From the NCBI RefSeq assembly GCF_030063475.1, contig NZ_JASIRT010000005.1, positions 62,001 to 126,000 on the forward strand: 64,000 nt of DNA, in the 5' to 3' direction. The notes under the pieces are model-generated. The model worked only from the letters and a program-made list of their open reading frames with translations. It was not told the DNA's origin and ran no database searches. Position 1 is the first letter of the stretch; each line of letters begins with the position of its first letter. Below, piece by piece: positions 50,558-60,042 of this stretch. Source of the DNA: Roseomonas sp. E05 (GTDB lineage: Bacteria; Pseudomonadota; Alphaproteobacteria; Acetobacterales; Acetobacteraceae). A program made the position numbers and the translations under genes.

Positions 50558-51433
50558 ATGACCAGCCTGCCCACGCAACCCCTCGCCCTGTCCGGCGGCA
50601 GCGTGCCGCGCCAGCGCGGCTATCTGCAGCGCCCGGATTGCCGGATCTACTACGAGGTGACGGGCGAAGGGCCTGCGCTGGTCTTCGGCCATGGGCTGGG
50701 CGGCAACCATCTCTCCTGGTGGCAGCAGGTCGGCCATTTCGCGGGCAGCCATCGCTGCGTCACCTTCAGCCACCGCGGCTTCGCCCCCTCCGACACGCCG
50801 CCCGGCGGGCCGGACCCGGCCGCCTATGCCGGCGACCTCGCCGCGCTGCTCGGCCATCTCGGCCTGGAGCGCCCGGTCTTCATCGGCCAGTCCATGGGCG
50901 GCTGGACCGGCATCAGCTTCGCCCTCGCCCATCCCGGCGCCCTGCGGGGCCTGGTGCTCTCCGCCACCTCCGGCCCGGTCGATCCGCGCCGCTCCGGCGA
51001 GGCCGCCGCCGACGCCTTCGCGCGCTGGTCGGAGGCGGTGGCGCCGCAGCAGAAGGCGAACGCGGCGCGCGGCGTGCACCCCGCCATGGGCGCGCGCGGC
51101 GCGGCGGAGCAGCCGGCGCTGCACTTCCTCTACCGCGCCATCGACGAGATGAGCGTGGAGCTGGACAAGGAAAGCCTGCGCCGCCGCCTCTACGAGGCCC
51201 GCACACGCCCGGCGAGCGACCTCGCGGCCATCGGCCTCCCCACCCTCTGGATCACCGGCGCGGAGGATGTGGTCTTCGCCTCCCCCATTGTGCCCCACCT
51301 GCTGGCCGCCATGCCGCGCGCCCGGCATGTGGAGATCGCAGCGGCTGGCCACTCCACCTATTTCGAGCGGCCCGCCGCCTTCAACGCCGCGCTGGCCGGG
51401 TTCCTGCGGGAGTTGGACGGGCCGGCGGCATAG
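50558..51433 (+). CDS. Alpha/beta hydrolase
   Basis: 291 residues from ATG 50558 (CCGGAGGGCGCCCG upstream). Oxyanion region GHGLGGNHLSWW, nucleophile Ser in FIGQSMGGWTG (near residue 112), Asp in ITGAEDVVF (near 237), His in AAGHSTYFE (near 267). Family includes esterases, haloperoxidase-like and C-C hydrolases; substrate unknown. No operon partner. Confidence 0.88.
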   Translation: MTSLPTQPLALSGGSVPRQRGYLQRPDCRIYYEVTGEGPALVFGHGLGGNHLSWWQQVGHFAGSHRCVTFSHRGFAPSDTPPGGPDPAAYAGDLAALLGHLGLERPVFIGQSMGGWTGISFALAHPGALRGLVLSATSGPVDPRRSGEAAADAFARWSEAVAPQQKANAARGVHPAMGARGAAEQPALHFLYRAIDEMSVELDKESLRRRLYEARTRPASDLAAIGLPTLWITGAEDVVFASPIVPHLLAAMPRARHVEIAAAGHSTYFERPAAFNAALAGFLRELDGPAA

Positions 51434-51558
51434 AACGCGAGACCCGGAAGGCGCCCCCGTCACGGGAAGGCAGGCCCGGCCATTGCCGAATCGCCTTCCT
51501 CCCTAAACCAGCGCCGCTCTCGCCCGTTGACCTGTCTCTCCCGACGAAAGGAACTTCG

Positions 51559-51732
51559 ATGATCAAATGGGCCATCATCTTCGCGGTCGCGGCACTCATA
51601 CTGGGAGCCCTGGGCTTCGGTGGCCTTGCCGGCGCCGCCATGGGGATCGCCAAGATCCTGTTCTGGCTGGCGGTGATCATCGCCGTGGCGCTCTTCGTGC
51701 TGGGGCTCACCGTCTACAAGAAGGTCACTTAG
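51559..51732 (+). CDS. DUF1328 (YtjA-type) small membrane protein
   Basis: 57 residues, start ATG 51559 after AAAGGAACTTCG. Two membrane helices: MIKWAIIFAVAALILGALGF and KILFWLAVIIAVALFVLGLT. Matches the DUF1328/YtjA family of tiny inner membrane proteins, often stress-induced; function unknown. Confidence 0.88.
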   Translation: MIKWAIIFAVAALILGALGFGGLAGAAMGIAKILFWLAVIIAVALFVLGLTVYKKVT

Positions 51733-51823
51733 GCGAAGAGCCGCTCGTCCGGCGGAGCGGGCCGGGCGCAGCGCCCCATGGCTGGAATGGCGGGCGGCAA
51801 ACGGGCTGCGGCTCGCGGCCGGC

Positions 51824-51849
51824 CTTCCAGGCGGGAGGCCGCCTGGAAG
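51824..51849. terminator. Perfect 11-bp hairpin between DUF1328 and RND genes
   Basis: CTTCCAGGCGG-GAGG-CCGCCTGGAAG. It lies between the ends of two convergent genes and could serve either strand. There is no clear U tract. Confidence 0.5.
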
Positions 51850-51900
51850 CCGCTCCGGCGCATGGGGGCACCCCTGCCAGGGGCGCGGCGCCGCCTTCCC

Positions 51901-54900
51901 TCAGGCCGGCCGCCGCGCCCCGGCTCCGCGCCGCAACAGCCGGACGAAGAGCCGCCCGACATCGTCCACCACCGTATAGACCACCGGCACCACCACCAGG
52001 CTGAGCAGGGTGGAAGTGATCAGCCCACCGATCACCACCAGCGCCATCGGCGCGCGGAACTCCGCATCGGCGCCCACGCCGGCGGCGATGTGCACCATGC
52101 CCGCCGTCATCGCGACCGTGGTCATGACGATCGGCCGTGCCCGCTTGCGCGCCGCCTCCACCAGCGCCGCGCCGCGCGCGAGGCCGCCGCGCCGCGCCTC
52201 GATGGCGTATTCCACCAGCAGGATCGAGTTCTTGGCGACGATGCCCATCAGCATCAGCACGCCGATCACCGCCGAGACGCCGAGCGCCTTCTGCGCCAGC
52301 AGCAGCGCCATCAGCGCGCCGCCGAGCGAGAGCGGCAGGGCGGACATGATCGTCAGCGGCTGCAGGAAGCCGCCGAACAGCAGCACCAGCACCAGGTAGA
52401 TCAGCAGCACACCGGCGCCGAGGGCCATGACAAAGCCGCCGAACAGCTCGCGCATCACCTCGGTATCGCCGGTCTCGCGCTCCTGCACGCCGGGCGGCAG
52501 GTTCTGCATGATCGGCAGCGCCTCGATCAGCCTGGTGGCCTCGCCGAGCGGCATGCCGTTCAGCTCCGCCTCGACCGTCGCCTTGCGCACGCGGTCCAGC
52601 CGGTCGATCTGCGCCGGCCCGGCGCCATGGCGGATCTCCGCCACCGCGTCGAGCGGCACCGGCAGGTCGGCCCGCCCGGCGACCCGCAGCGCCCGCAGCG
52701 TGTCGATCTCGCCGCGCGCCTGCTCCTCCAGCATGACGCGGATCGGGATCTGCCGGTCCGGCAGGTTGAAGCGCGCCAGGTTCTGGTCGATGTCGCCGAT
52801 GGTGGCGATGCGCGCCGTCTGGCCGATGGCGGCGACCGAGACGCCCAGCTCGGCGGCGCGCGCCTCGCGCGGGACGATCTGCAGCTCCGGCCGCTCCAGG
52901 CTGGCGGTGGAGCGGGCGCCGGAAAGCGCGGGGATGCCGCGCATCTGCTGCTCCAGCGTGCGGGCGGCGGCAGCGAGTTGCGCCGCGTCGTCGCCCACCA
53001 GCGTGATGCTGGCCTTGGAGCCGCTCATGCCGTCGGCCCCGAAGCGGACCCGCAGGCCGGGAATGGCCTCCAGCGCCGGCCGCACCGCCGCCTCGAACTG
53101 CTGCTGGTTCAGCGCCCGCTCGCCGCGCGGCTTGAGGGTGATGATCAGGTTGGCGTTGCGCGGGTCGCCCTGCGCCGTGGTGCTGCCCATGCCCGGCCCG
53201 CCGACCACGCTGGAGGTGCCGAGCGAGGCGAAGACCGATTCCACCTCCGGCCGCGCCGTCAGGATGGCGGTGGCGCGGCGCACCGCCGCATCCGTCTCGG
53301 CGAGCGTCGAGCCGGGGGCCAGCTCCATCGCCAGCGCCGAGCGGCCGCGGTCGGCGGCGGGGATGAAGTCGGAGGGGATCAGCGGCACCAGCGCCAGCGA
53401 GAGGGCAAAGAAGCCGGTGGCGGCGCCCAGCGTCGTCCAGCGGTGGCGCAGGCACCAGTGGAGCAGCGCCAGATAGCGCCGGCCGACCGCGCCGTCCCCC
53501 ACCTCCTCCGAGCGCGCCTGACGGCGGGGCTTCAGCAGGTAGGCGCCCATCAGCGGCGTCAGCAGCCGCGCCACCAGCAGCGAGAAGGTGACGGCCGCCG
53601 CCACGGTCAGGCCGAACTGGCGGAAGAACTGGCCGGGAATGCCGGGCATGAAGCTCACCGGCACGAAGACGGCCAGAATGGCGCCGGTGGTGGCCATCAC
53701 CGCCAGCCCGATCTCCGCCGAGGCCTCCAGCGCGGCGCGGTAGGCGCCCTGCTTCGGGCGGGCCTGCAGGTGGCGGACGATGTTCTCGATCTCGACGATG
53801 GCGTCGTCCACCAGCACGCCGACCACCAGCGTCAGCCCGAGCAGGGTGATGTTGCTGAGCGCATAGCCCAGCCATTGCAGCACCAGGAAGGTCGGGATCA
53901 GCGAGAGCGGCATGGCGACGCAGGCCACCAGCGTGGCCCGCCAGTCACGCAGGAAGACCCAGACCACCAGCACCGCCAGCCCCGAGCCGACCAGCAGGGC
54001 GTCGATCGCCCCGTGATAGCCGGCCTCGACGAAGGCCACGGTGGAGGTGACGCGGCGGATCTCGATACCGGGATGCGCCGCCTCCAGCGCGGCGACGCGC
54101 TCCGCCACCTGCTCGGCCACCTTCACCTCGGAGGAGCCGCGCGTGCGCATCACCTCGAAGGCCACCACCGGCTCGCCGTCGAGGCGCGCGGCGGTGCGGA
54201 TCTCGGCGGTGGAATCGGTCACCGTGGCGAGTTCGCCAAGCCGCGCGGTGCGCCCGCCGGGCAGGATGATCGGCCGCGCCCGCAGGGCCTCCACCGTGGG
54301 GGCGGAGCCGAGGGTGCGGATGCTCTGCTCGCTCTCGCCCAGCGTGCCGCGGCCGCCGGGCAGGTTCAGGTTGGCCGAGCGGAGCTGCTCGTTCACCTGC
54401 ACGGCGGTGATGCCGAGCGCGCGGAGCCGCTCCGGCCGCAGCGCCACGCGGATCTCGCGCTCCACCCCGCCGACGCGGTTCACCTGCGCGACGCCGGGCA
54501 CCGAGAGCAGCGATTTGGCCACGGTGTCGGTGACGAACCAGGAGAGCTGCTCGGTGGAGAGCCCCGGCGCCGCCACGGTGTAGGTGAGGATGGCGCCGCC
54601 CGTCACCTCGATGCGGCTGATCACCGGGTCGCGGATCGAGGCCGGCAGATCGGCGCGGATCTGCGAGACCTTGTCGCGCACGTCGTTGGTGGCGCGGTCG
54701 ACGTCCTTGCCGAGGTTGAACTCGATGATCGTCGTCGAGGTGCCGTCCTGCACGATGGAGGTGATGTGCTTGACATCCCCGAGCCCGGCCACGGCGTCCT
54801 CGACGCGGCGGGTCACCTGGGTCTCCAGCTCGGAGGGGGCGGCGCCGGGCTGCATCACCGTCACCACCACCGCCGGCAGGTCGATGTCCGGCGTGTTGTT

Positions 54901-55047
54901 GATGCGCAGCATGGGAAAGGCGAACAGTCCGCCCACCGTCAGCAGCAGGAACAGCACCACCGTCGGGATCGGGTTGCGGATCGCCCAGCCGGAGATGTTC
55001 CAGCCGGCGGCCTCGCGGCCCGCGGGCTCGTCATGGATGTCGGACAT
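51901..55047 (-). CDS. RND-family multidrug efflux transporter (AcrB/MexF type)
   Basis: 1048 residues, full length. TM1 region IRNPIPTVVLFLLLTVGGLF, porter domain opening NNTPDIDLPAVVVTVMQPGA, proton-relay DD in TLVVGVLVDDAIVEIENIVR (near residue 405), and the second half GVSAVIGVLMLMGIVAKNSI (near 930). Exports drugs, dyes or detergents. Works with the adaptor encoded 12 bases upstream; no outer membrane factor is encoded here. Under the divergent TetR repressor. Confidence 0.94.
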   Translation of the reverse strand: MSDIHDEPAGREAAGWNISGWAIRNPIPTVVLFLLLTVGGLFAFPMLRINNTPDIDLPAVVVTVMQPGAAPSELETQVTRRVEDAVAGLGDVKHITSIVQDGTSTTIIEFNLGKDVDRATNDVRDKVSQIRADLPASIRDPVISRIEVTGGAILTYTVAAPGLSTEQLSWFVTDTVAKSLLSVPGVAQVNRVGGVEREIRVALRPERLRALGITAVQVNEQLRSANLNLPGGRGTLGESEQSIRTLGSAPTVEALRARPIILPGGRTARLGELATVTDSTAEIRTAARLDGEPVVAFEVMRTRGSSEVKVAEQVAERVAALEAAHPGIEIRRVTSTVAFVEAGYHGAIDALLVGSGLAVLVVWVFLRDWRATLVACVAMPLSLIPTFLVLQWLGYALSNITLLGLTLVVGVLVDDAIVEIENIVRHLQARPKQGAYRAALEASAEIGLAVMATTGAILAVFVPVSFMPGIPGQFFRQFGLTVAAAVTFSLLVARLLTPLMGAYLLKPRRQARSEEVGDGAVGRRYLALLHWCLRHRWTTLGAATGFFALSLALVPLIPSDFIPAADRGRSALAMELAPGSTLAETDAAVRRATAILTARPEVESVFASLGTSSVVGGPGMGSTTAQGDPRNANLIITLKPRGERALNQQQFEAAVRPALEAIPGLRVRFGADGMSGSKASITLVGDDAAQLAAAARTLEQQMRGIPALSGARSTASLERPELQIVPREARAAELGVSVAAIGQTARIATIGDIDQNLARFNLPDRQIPIRVMLEEQARGEIDTLRALRVAGRADLPVPLDAVAEIRHGAGPAQIDRLDRVRKATVEAELNGMPLGEATRLIEALPIMQNLPPGVQERETGDTEVMRELFGGFVMALGAGVLLIYLVLVLLFGGFLQPLTIMSALPLSLGGALMALLLAQKALGVSAVIGVLMLMGIVAKNSILLVEYAIEARRGGLARGAALVEAARKRARPIVMTTVAMTAGMVHIAAGVGADAEFRAPMALVVIGGLITSTLLSLVVVPVVYTVVDDVGRLFVRLLRRGAGARRPA

Positions 55048-55059
55048 GGCCGCTCTCCC

Positions 55060-56214
55060 TCAGCGCGGCGCGGCGACGCGCACGCGGTCGCCGGCGGAGA
55101 GGAATCCGGCGCCGGTCGCCACCACCCGCTCGCCGGGGGCGAGGCCGCCGGTCACCTCCACCACCCCTTCCCGGCGGATGCCGGTGGTGATGGCGCGCGG
55201 CTCGACCCGCTCGGCTCCCTCGGGCAGCACGAAGACCACCGGCTGCCCGTCCCGGAACACCACCGCCGCCTGCGGCACCGCCAGGCTGGGCGCGGGCGCG
55301 GGCAGGATCTCGGCGCGGGCGAACATGCCGGGCCGCAGGCCGGAGTCGGGCGGCAGGGTGACATGCACCAGGCCGAGCCGCGTCTCGCCCGCCACCACCG
55401 GCGCCAGGGCGCGCACCTCGCCCATGATCTCGCGCTCGCCATGCCGCACCCGCACCGCCTGGCCCGGCCGCACGGCGGCGAGGTCCAGCTCCGGCACGCG
55501 GGCATCGAGCTCCAGGCGGCCCTCGCGGAGCAGCCGCACCAGCTCCTGCCCGGGCTGCACCACGGCGCCGGGCAGCACGGCGCGGCGCAGCACCGTGCCA
55601 TCCGCCGGGGCGAGGATGCGGGCCTGGGCGAGGCGGGCCTGGGCCTCCTGGAGCTGGGCGCGGGCGGCGCGCAGCCGCGCCTCGGCCTGCCGGGCGGCGG
55701 CCTGGCGCTGCTCCAGCACCTGCTGCGCCACGTTGTCGCTGCGCGAGAGCTGGCTGGCGCGGCGCAGGTCGGCCTGGGCGATGCCCAGCGCCGCCTCGGC
55801 CTCCGCCGCCGCGGCCTCGGCCTGGGCCACCTGCGCCGCCGGGAGGGCGTCGTCCAAGGCGACCAGGAGTTGGCCCGCGCGCACCCGATCCCCCTCCTCC
55901 ACCGGCACCGCCTGCACGCGCAGCCCGCCGGCCTCGGCGCCGATCACCAGCTCCTGCCAGGGCACCACCGAGCCATCGCCGATCACCGGACGCGCCAGAT
56001 CCCGCGCCTGGACGGCCGCCAGCGTCACGGTGAGCGCGGGTGGCGGCTCCTGCGGGGCGGCGGGGCCAGGCGGCGCCTCGGCGCGCTGCAGCAGGCGCGG
56101 CACCATCACCCCGCCCAGGCCGACGATCAGCAGGAAGCCGAGCAGCAAGGGCCAGCGGCGGCGCGTCGTGCTTCGCGGCGCGACGGTCTGGGCGGGTGGG
56201 TTGTGGTCCGGCAT
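55060..56214 (-). CDS. RND efflux periplasmic adaptor (HlyD/MFP)
   Basis: 384 residues from ATG 56214 (CAGGACAAGAT upstream). N-terminal anchor RRRWPLLLGFLLIVGLGGVM, lipoyl domain GAEAGGLRVQAVPVEEGDRV, an Ala/Gln-rich coiled coil (residues ~110-190), then ILAPADGTVLRRAVLPGAVV and beta-barrel. Links the RND pump to an outer membrane channel. A start at 56250 would overlap the operator and is less likely. Confidence 0.92.
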   Translation of the reverse strand: MPDHNPPAQTVAPRSTTRRRWPLLLGFLLIVGLGGVMVPRLLQRAEAPPGPAAPQEPPPALTVTLAAVQARDLARPVIGDGSVVPWQELVIGAEAGGLRVQAVPVEEGDRVRAGQLLVALDDALPAAQVAQAEAAAAEAEAALGIAQADLRRASQLSRSDNVAQQVLEQRQAAARQAEARLRAARAQLQEAQARLAQARILAPADGTVLRRAVLPGAVVQPGQELVRLLREGRLELDARVPELDLAAVRPGQAVRVRHGEREIMGEVRALAPVVAGETRLGLVHVTLPPDSGLRPGMFARAEILPAPAPSLAVPQAAVVFRDGQPVVFVLPEGAERVEPRAITTGIRREGVVEVTGGLAPGERVVATGAGFLSAGDRVRVAAPR

Positions 56215-56243
56215 ATCTTGTCCTGTGCGCGGCGCCTGCTTAT

Positions 56244-56257
56244 TGACCATCCGGTCA
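56244..56257. promoter_or_regulatory. TetR/AcrR-like operator of the RND pump
   Basis: TGACC-ATCC-GGTCA inside ATTGACC...GGTCAGT, 30 bases before the adaptor start and between divergent genes. The symmetry and position fit autoregulation and repression by the adjacent TetR protein. Confidence 0.65.
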
Positions 56258-56318
56258 GTAACTCCGCCCTTATCTGGCAGAACCTGCGACGAGATCAAGG
56301 ACTCGGTCTGGAAGAAGA

Positions 56319-56972
56319 ATGAATTCAGGTTCCGATGCCCCACAGGCGCGCCGCCGGCTGCCCCCTGCGGCCCGCACGCCGCAGATTCTGCGCGCCGCAC
56401 TGGAGGAGTTCGCGGAACGGGGCTATGCCGGCGCCCGCATGGCTGCGGTGGCGAGCCGCGCCGGCATCGCCAAGGGGCTGATCTACCACTATTTCTCCTC
56501 CAAGGAGGCGCTGTTCCAGGCAACCGTGCGCGCCTGCACCCAGCCCCTTTTCGAGGAGGCGGAACGCCACCTTGCCGGCCATGCCGGTCCGGCACGGGAG
56601 TTGCTCGGCGCGCTGATGCGCATGGGCTATGCCCGCATCAGCGCCGACCGGCAGGAGCGGATCCTGTTTCGCCTGATCATCACCGAGGCCGAGCGCTTCC
56701 CCGACCTGGCCCGCTTCTACCGCGAGGAGATGCTGGCGCGCGCCACCGGCATCGCCCGCGCCGTGCTGCGCGCCGGCGTCGCCGCGGGCGAGTTCCGCCC
56801 GGAGGTGGCGGACATGCCGGGCCTCGCGGAGGTGGTGCTGGCACCGGTGCTGATGGCCTCGGTCTGGCGAATGATCCTGGGCGAGGGGGATGCGCCCGCG
56901 CCGGAAGCCATGCGGGAAGCGCATCTGGACCTGCTGCTTCACGGGCTCGAAGCGCCGCGCGCACCCCGCTGA
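56319..56972 (+). CDS. TetR-family repressor of the RND pump
   Basis: 217 residues. DNA-binding domain: TPQILRAALEEFAERGYAGA, ASRAGIAKGLIYHYFSSKEA (recognition helix). C-terminal helical ligand domain resembles AcrR/TetR_C_11 types. Divergent from the adaptor-pump genes, with an operator between. The ribosome site is weak (GAAGAAG). Confidence 0.9.
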   Translation: MNSGSDAPQARRRLPPAARTPQILRAALEEFAERGYAGARMAAVASRAGIAKGLIYHYFSSKEALFQATVRACTQPLFEEAERHLAGHAGPARELLGALMRMGYARISADRQERILFRLIITEAERFPDLARFYREEMLARATGIARAVLRAGVAAGEFRPEVADMPGLAEVVLAPVLMASVWRMILGEGDAPAPEAMREAHLDLLLHGLEAPRAPR

Positions 56973-57077
56973 AAGCGGGCCCGGCGAATCTGCTTTGCGC
57001 CCGCCGCGCCAACGAAATTTTAGTCCTTCTGGCCTCAATGTGATGCCGCTCTCTCCCTTTTCGGCGGATCACAACAC

Positions 57078-58556
57078 ATGTTTGGCAGCCTTGGTCGGCG
57101 GAACGGCTCTCCCCTCAAGTTGGCCGCGCTCGACGCGCTGCGGACGAACGTGATGATTGCCGACAACAATCTGACGATCGTCTACATGAATCCGGCGGTG
57201 GAAGCGCTGCTGAAAGAAGCCGAGGCTGACCTGCAGAAGGAGCTGCCGCGCTTCAGCATGAAGACGCTGCTCGGCAGCAACATCGACATTTTCCACAAGA
57301 ACCCCTCGCACCAGCGCAAGATGCTGGCGACGCTCGAGAAGCCCCATGCGGCGACGATCCGCGTCGGCAGCCGGGCCTTTGACCTGCGGGTGGCGCCCCT
57401 GCGCCACAAGGGGGAGAAGCTGGGCTATGTCGTGGAATGGGCGGATGCCAAGCACCGCCTCCTGAACTTCGACTATGCCGCGAAGTTCGAGGCCATCAGC
57501 CGCTCCCAGGCCGTCATCGAGTTCACAACCGACGGCACGATCGTCGACGCCAACGCGAACTTCCTGAAGACGATGGACTACTCGATCGAGGAGATCCGCG
57601 GCAGGAAGCACAGCATGTTTGTCGAGCCCGCATACAGGGACAGCAGGGAGTACCAGGAATTCTGGGACAAGCTCCGGCGCGGCGAATACCACGCGGCGCA
57701 GTTCAAGCGAATCGGGCGCAACGGAAAGGTCGTCTGGATCGAGGGATCCTACAATCCGATTCTCGATGAGCGCGGCCAGGTGGCGAAGGTGGTGAAGTTC
57801 GCCTCGGACGTGACGGCCCAGATGGCGCTTCTGTCCAATCTGAAAAACCTCATCGACCACAATTTCCACGAAATTGACGGCGCGGTGCATCAATCCGACT
57901 CCGGCACTACCTCGGCTTCCCGCGCGGCGGAGGAGACGTCCCAGAACGTGCAGATGGTGGCGGCCAGTGCGGAGGAACTGGCCGCATCCATCGCCGAGAT
58001 CGCCCGGAACATGGAGAAGTCACGCTCCGCCACCACGCATGCCTTCAACCATGCCAGCTCGGTCAGCGAAAGCACGGCCAGGATGAACAATGCCGCCCAG
58101 GCGATGACGGGGGTCGCCAGCATCATTCAGGGCATTGCCGGGCAGATCAACCTGCTGGCCCTGAACGCCACCATCGAGGCCGCACGCGCAGGCGATGCCG
58201 GCAAGGGCTTCGCGGTCGTCGCTTCGGAAGTCAAGAACCTGGCGAACCAGGCCGCCCGCGCCACCGAGCAGATCACGCAGGAGATCGAGGGGATCCAGGT
58301 GACCTCGGCGCAGGTTTCGAGCGCCATCTCCACCATCCGGGATGCGATCGAGACCCTGAACGAGCAGGTTTCGGTCACCGCGAGTGCGGTGGAGGAGCAG
58401 AACGTCGTCACGCGCAGCATGTCCTCGAACATGCAAAGGGCCTCGAGCGCCGTGAGAAGCGTCTCGTCGAGCATCGCCGACATCTCGCTGGCCGTGAACC
58501 AGGTCGGCCAGGCCGTCAGCAAGACCAAGGAAGCGGCGAAGGTCCTGGTGCGATAG
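57078..58556 (+). CDS. Soluble methyl-accepting chemotaxis protein with two PAS domains
   Basis: 492 residues with no membrane segment. PAS 1 (residues ~15-125, [20 protein letters not shown]), PAS 2 (~140-250, [20 protein letters not shown]), and a C-terminal MCP signalling domain with the conserved tip [20 protein letters not shown] near residue 355. PAS domains often bind heme or FAD, suggesting redox or oxygen sensing; neither cofactor site is proven. No che genes are nearby. GC content looks lower than in neighbouring genes. Confidence 0.92.
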   Translation: MFGSLGRRNGSPLKLAALDALRTNVMIADNNLTIVYMNPAVEALLKEAEADLQKELPRFSMKTLLGSNIDIFHKNPSHQRKMLATLEKPHAATIRVGSRAFDLRVAPLRHKGEKLGYVVEWADAKHRLLNFDYAAKFEAISRSQAVIEFTTDGTIVDANANFLKTMDYSIEEIRGRKHSMFVEPAYRDSREYQEFWDKLRRGEYHAAQFKRIGRNGKVVWIEGSYNPILDERGQVAKVVKFASDVTAQMALLSNLKNLIDHNFHEIDGAVHQSDSGTTSASRAAEETSQNVQMVAASAEELAASIAEIARNMEKSRSATTHAFNHASSVSESTARMNNAAQAMTGVASIIQGIAGQINLLALNATIEAARAGDAGKGFAVVASEVKNLANQAARATEQITQEIEGIQVTSAQVSSAISTIRDAIETLNEQVSVTASAVEEQNVVTRSMSSNMQRASSAVRSVSSSIADISLAVNQVGQAVSKTKEAAKVLVR

Positions 58557-58559
58557 CGG

Positions 58560-58590
58560 CTGCCCCCCTCCGGCCTGGCGGAGGGGGCAG
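58560..58590 (+). terminator. Hairpin after the chemoreceptor gene
   Basis: CTGCCCCCCTCCG / CGGAGGGGGCAG with a 6-base loop and one bulge, 3 bases after the stop. Strong stem, no U tract. Confidence 0.6.
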
Positions 58591-58672
58591 CGATGCGCAT
58601 CGCGGCGCCCGTCAACACGGCGCCTGGGCGGGGCGGGCGACGAGGCGGGAGGAAGCCCGGATGGGCTTCACC

Positions 58673-59347
58673 TCACTCCGTGCAGTCCAGCAGCGGCCCA
58701 AGCTGGTTCATGCGCCGCCGGATCAGCGCCGCGCGTTCCCGCACATAGGGCCCGGGCTCGCCGGCCGACCATTCCCGTGGATTGGGCAGCACCACGGCCA
58801 GCCGCGCTGCCTGGGCCTCGGTGAGGCGGGCCGCCGGGCGGTGGAAGAAGGCCTGCGAGGCCGCCTCCGCCCCGTAGATGCCCGGCCCGAACTCGACGAT
58901 GTTGAGATAGACCTCCAGCACCCGCCGCTTCGGCCAGAGCAGGGCGACCTGCGGCGTCAGCCAGGCTTCCAGCAGCTTGCGCAGGGGGTCGCGCCCCGGC
59001 CAGAGGAACAGGTTCTTGGCCACCTGCATGGTGAGCGTGCTGGCGCCGCGCGGCCGCTCCCCGGCCAGCGCCGCCGCGACCTGCCCGCGCAGGGCCGGGA
59101 AGTCGAAGCCCAGTGCCTGGCGGCAGAAGGTATTGTCCTCCGAGGCGATGATCGCCTGCGGCAGGGCGGGCGCGATCCGGTCATAGGCCACCCAGTCCCT
59201 GGTCAGGCCATAGCCCTGGGCCGCCCGCAGCAGCATCAGCGGCGTGACCGGCGGCGGCACGAAGCGGAACAGCAGGATCAGCAGCGGCGGGCCGAGGAGC
59301 AGCAGCAGCGCGGCACGCCGGATCCAGCCTCGCCACCGCCCCCGCAT
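58673..59347 (-). CDS. mtgA: Monofunctional biosynthetic peptidoglycan transglycosylase
   Basis: 224 residues: one N-terminal membrane anchor ([16 protein letters not shown]), then a GT51 domain with the catalytic Glu in [17 protein letters not shown] (near residue 70), [18 protein letters not shown], and [20 protein letters not shown]. Polymerises glycan strands from lipid II. ATGA overlap with the upstream nuclease gene. Confidence 0.94.
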   Translation of the reverse strand: MRGRWRGWIRRAALLLLLGPPLLILLFRFVPPPVTPLMLLRAAQGYGLTRDWVAYDRIAPALPQAIIASEDNTFCRQALGFDFPALRGQVAAALAGERPRGASTLTMQVAKNLFLWPGRDPLRKLLEAWLTPQVALLWPKRRVLEVYLNIVEFGPGIYGAEAASQAFFHRPAARLTEAQAARLAVVLPNPREWSAGEPGPYVRERAALIRRRMNQLGPLLDCTE

Positions 59348-59973
59348 CAGCGGCCGCAGGCGCCGGCGCGGTCGCGGTGCGACCAGGGATAGGTGAAGCG
59401 CCCGGCCCAGGCGCCCTCTCTCGCCGCCTTCGCCTCGGCCTCCGCCGAGGCGTAGCGGCCCTTGGAATAGCGCGGGCAGTCGAAGGCCAGCCCCGAGCGC
59501 ACCATGGCCCGGTTGAGGTCGAGCACGCCGCCATTGCCCTGCGGGACCGTGCAGACGGCGACGGTGCGGCCATGCGTCAGTGTGCCATCGGGGGTGCAGG
59601 TGACCTCACGGCCGCCGATCAGCTCCGCCAGCGCGTCGCGCGCGGCGGTGCCGCAGGCGAAGCGGCCGCCACCGCCGCGGCTGCACTGCTGATCGCGCTC
59701 CAGCGCATCGATGCCTTGCATGCGGACGCGGATGCCGCTCAGGTCGAAGGTGTCGCCATCGATGACGCGCGGATGGCCGGAGAAGGGCGCGCCGGCCGGG
59801 CGGCTCGCGCCGCGCGAGGGGGCCCGCGGCTCCTCCAGGCTCTGCACGGCGCGCCAGGCGGCACGGCCGAGGCGCAAGAGGTCGCCCTCGCTCACCTGCG
59901 TGGCGCCGAGCAGGCCAAGGATTGCGGCGGCGAGCGCCACCCAGGGCGCGGTGGAGCGGCGGCCACGCTTCAT
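59347..59973 (-). CDS. Staphylococcal nuclease-like thermonuclease, anchored or secreted
   Basis: 208 residues. N-terminal hydrophobic segment ([18 protein letters not shown]), then the SNase fold: [20 protein letters not shown] (metal site Asp), [15 protein letters not shown] (in family, Arg-Tyr-x-Arg region is altered) and [14 protein letters not shown]. Likely acts in the periplasm or outside the cell; may not be catalytically complete. Coupled to mtgA. Confidence 0.82.
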   Translation of the reverse strand: MKRGRRSTAPWVALAAAILGLLGATQVSEGDLLRLGRAAWRAVQSLEEPRAPSRGASRPAGAPFSGHPRVIDGDTFDLSGIRVRMQGIDALERDQQCSRGGGGRFACGTAARDALAELIGGREVTCTPDGTLTHGRTVAVCTVPQGNGGVLDLNRAMVRSGLAFDCPRYSKGRYASAEAEAKAAREGAWAGRFTYPWSHRDRAGACGR

Positions 59974-60042
59974 CGGACGGCCAGGGGAGCAAGCAGGATC
60001 ATGGCGGCATCACCTAACGCCCCTGCGCTGCCAGGAGAAGGG

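Noticed and set aside
51733-51900. Possible family-2 element between the DUF1328 and RND genes
   Set aside because: It has GC hairpins but lacks the GGGGTGACA hairpin and ACCCCGCCAT end.
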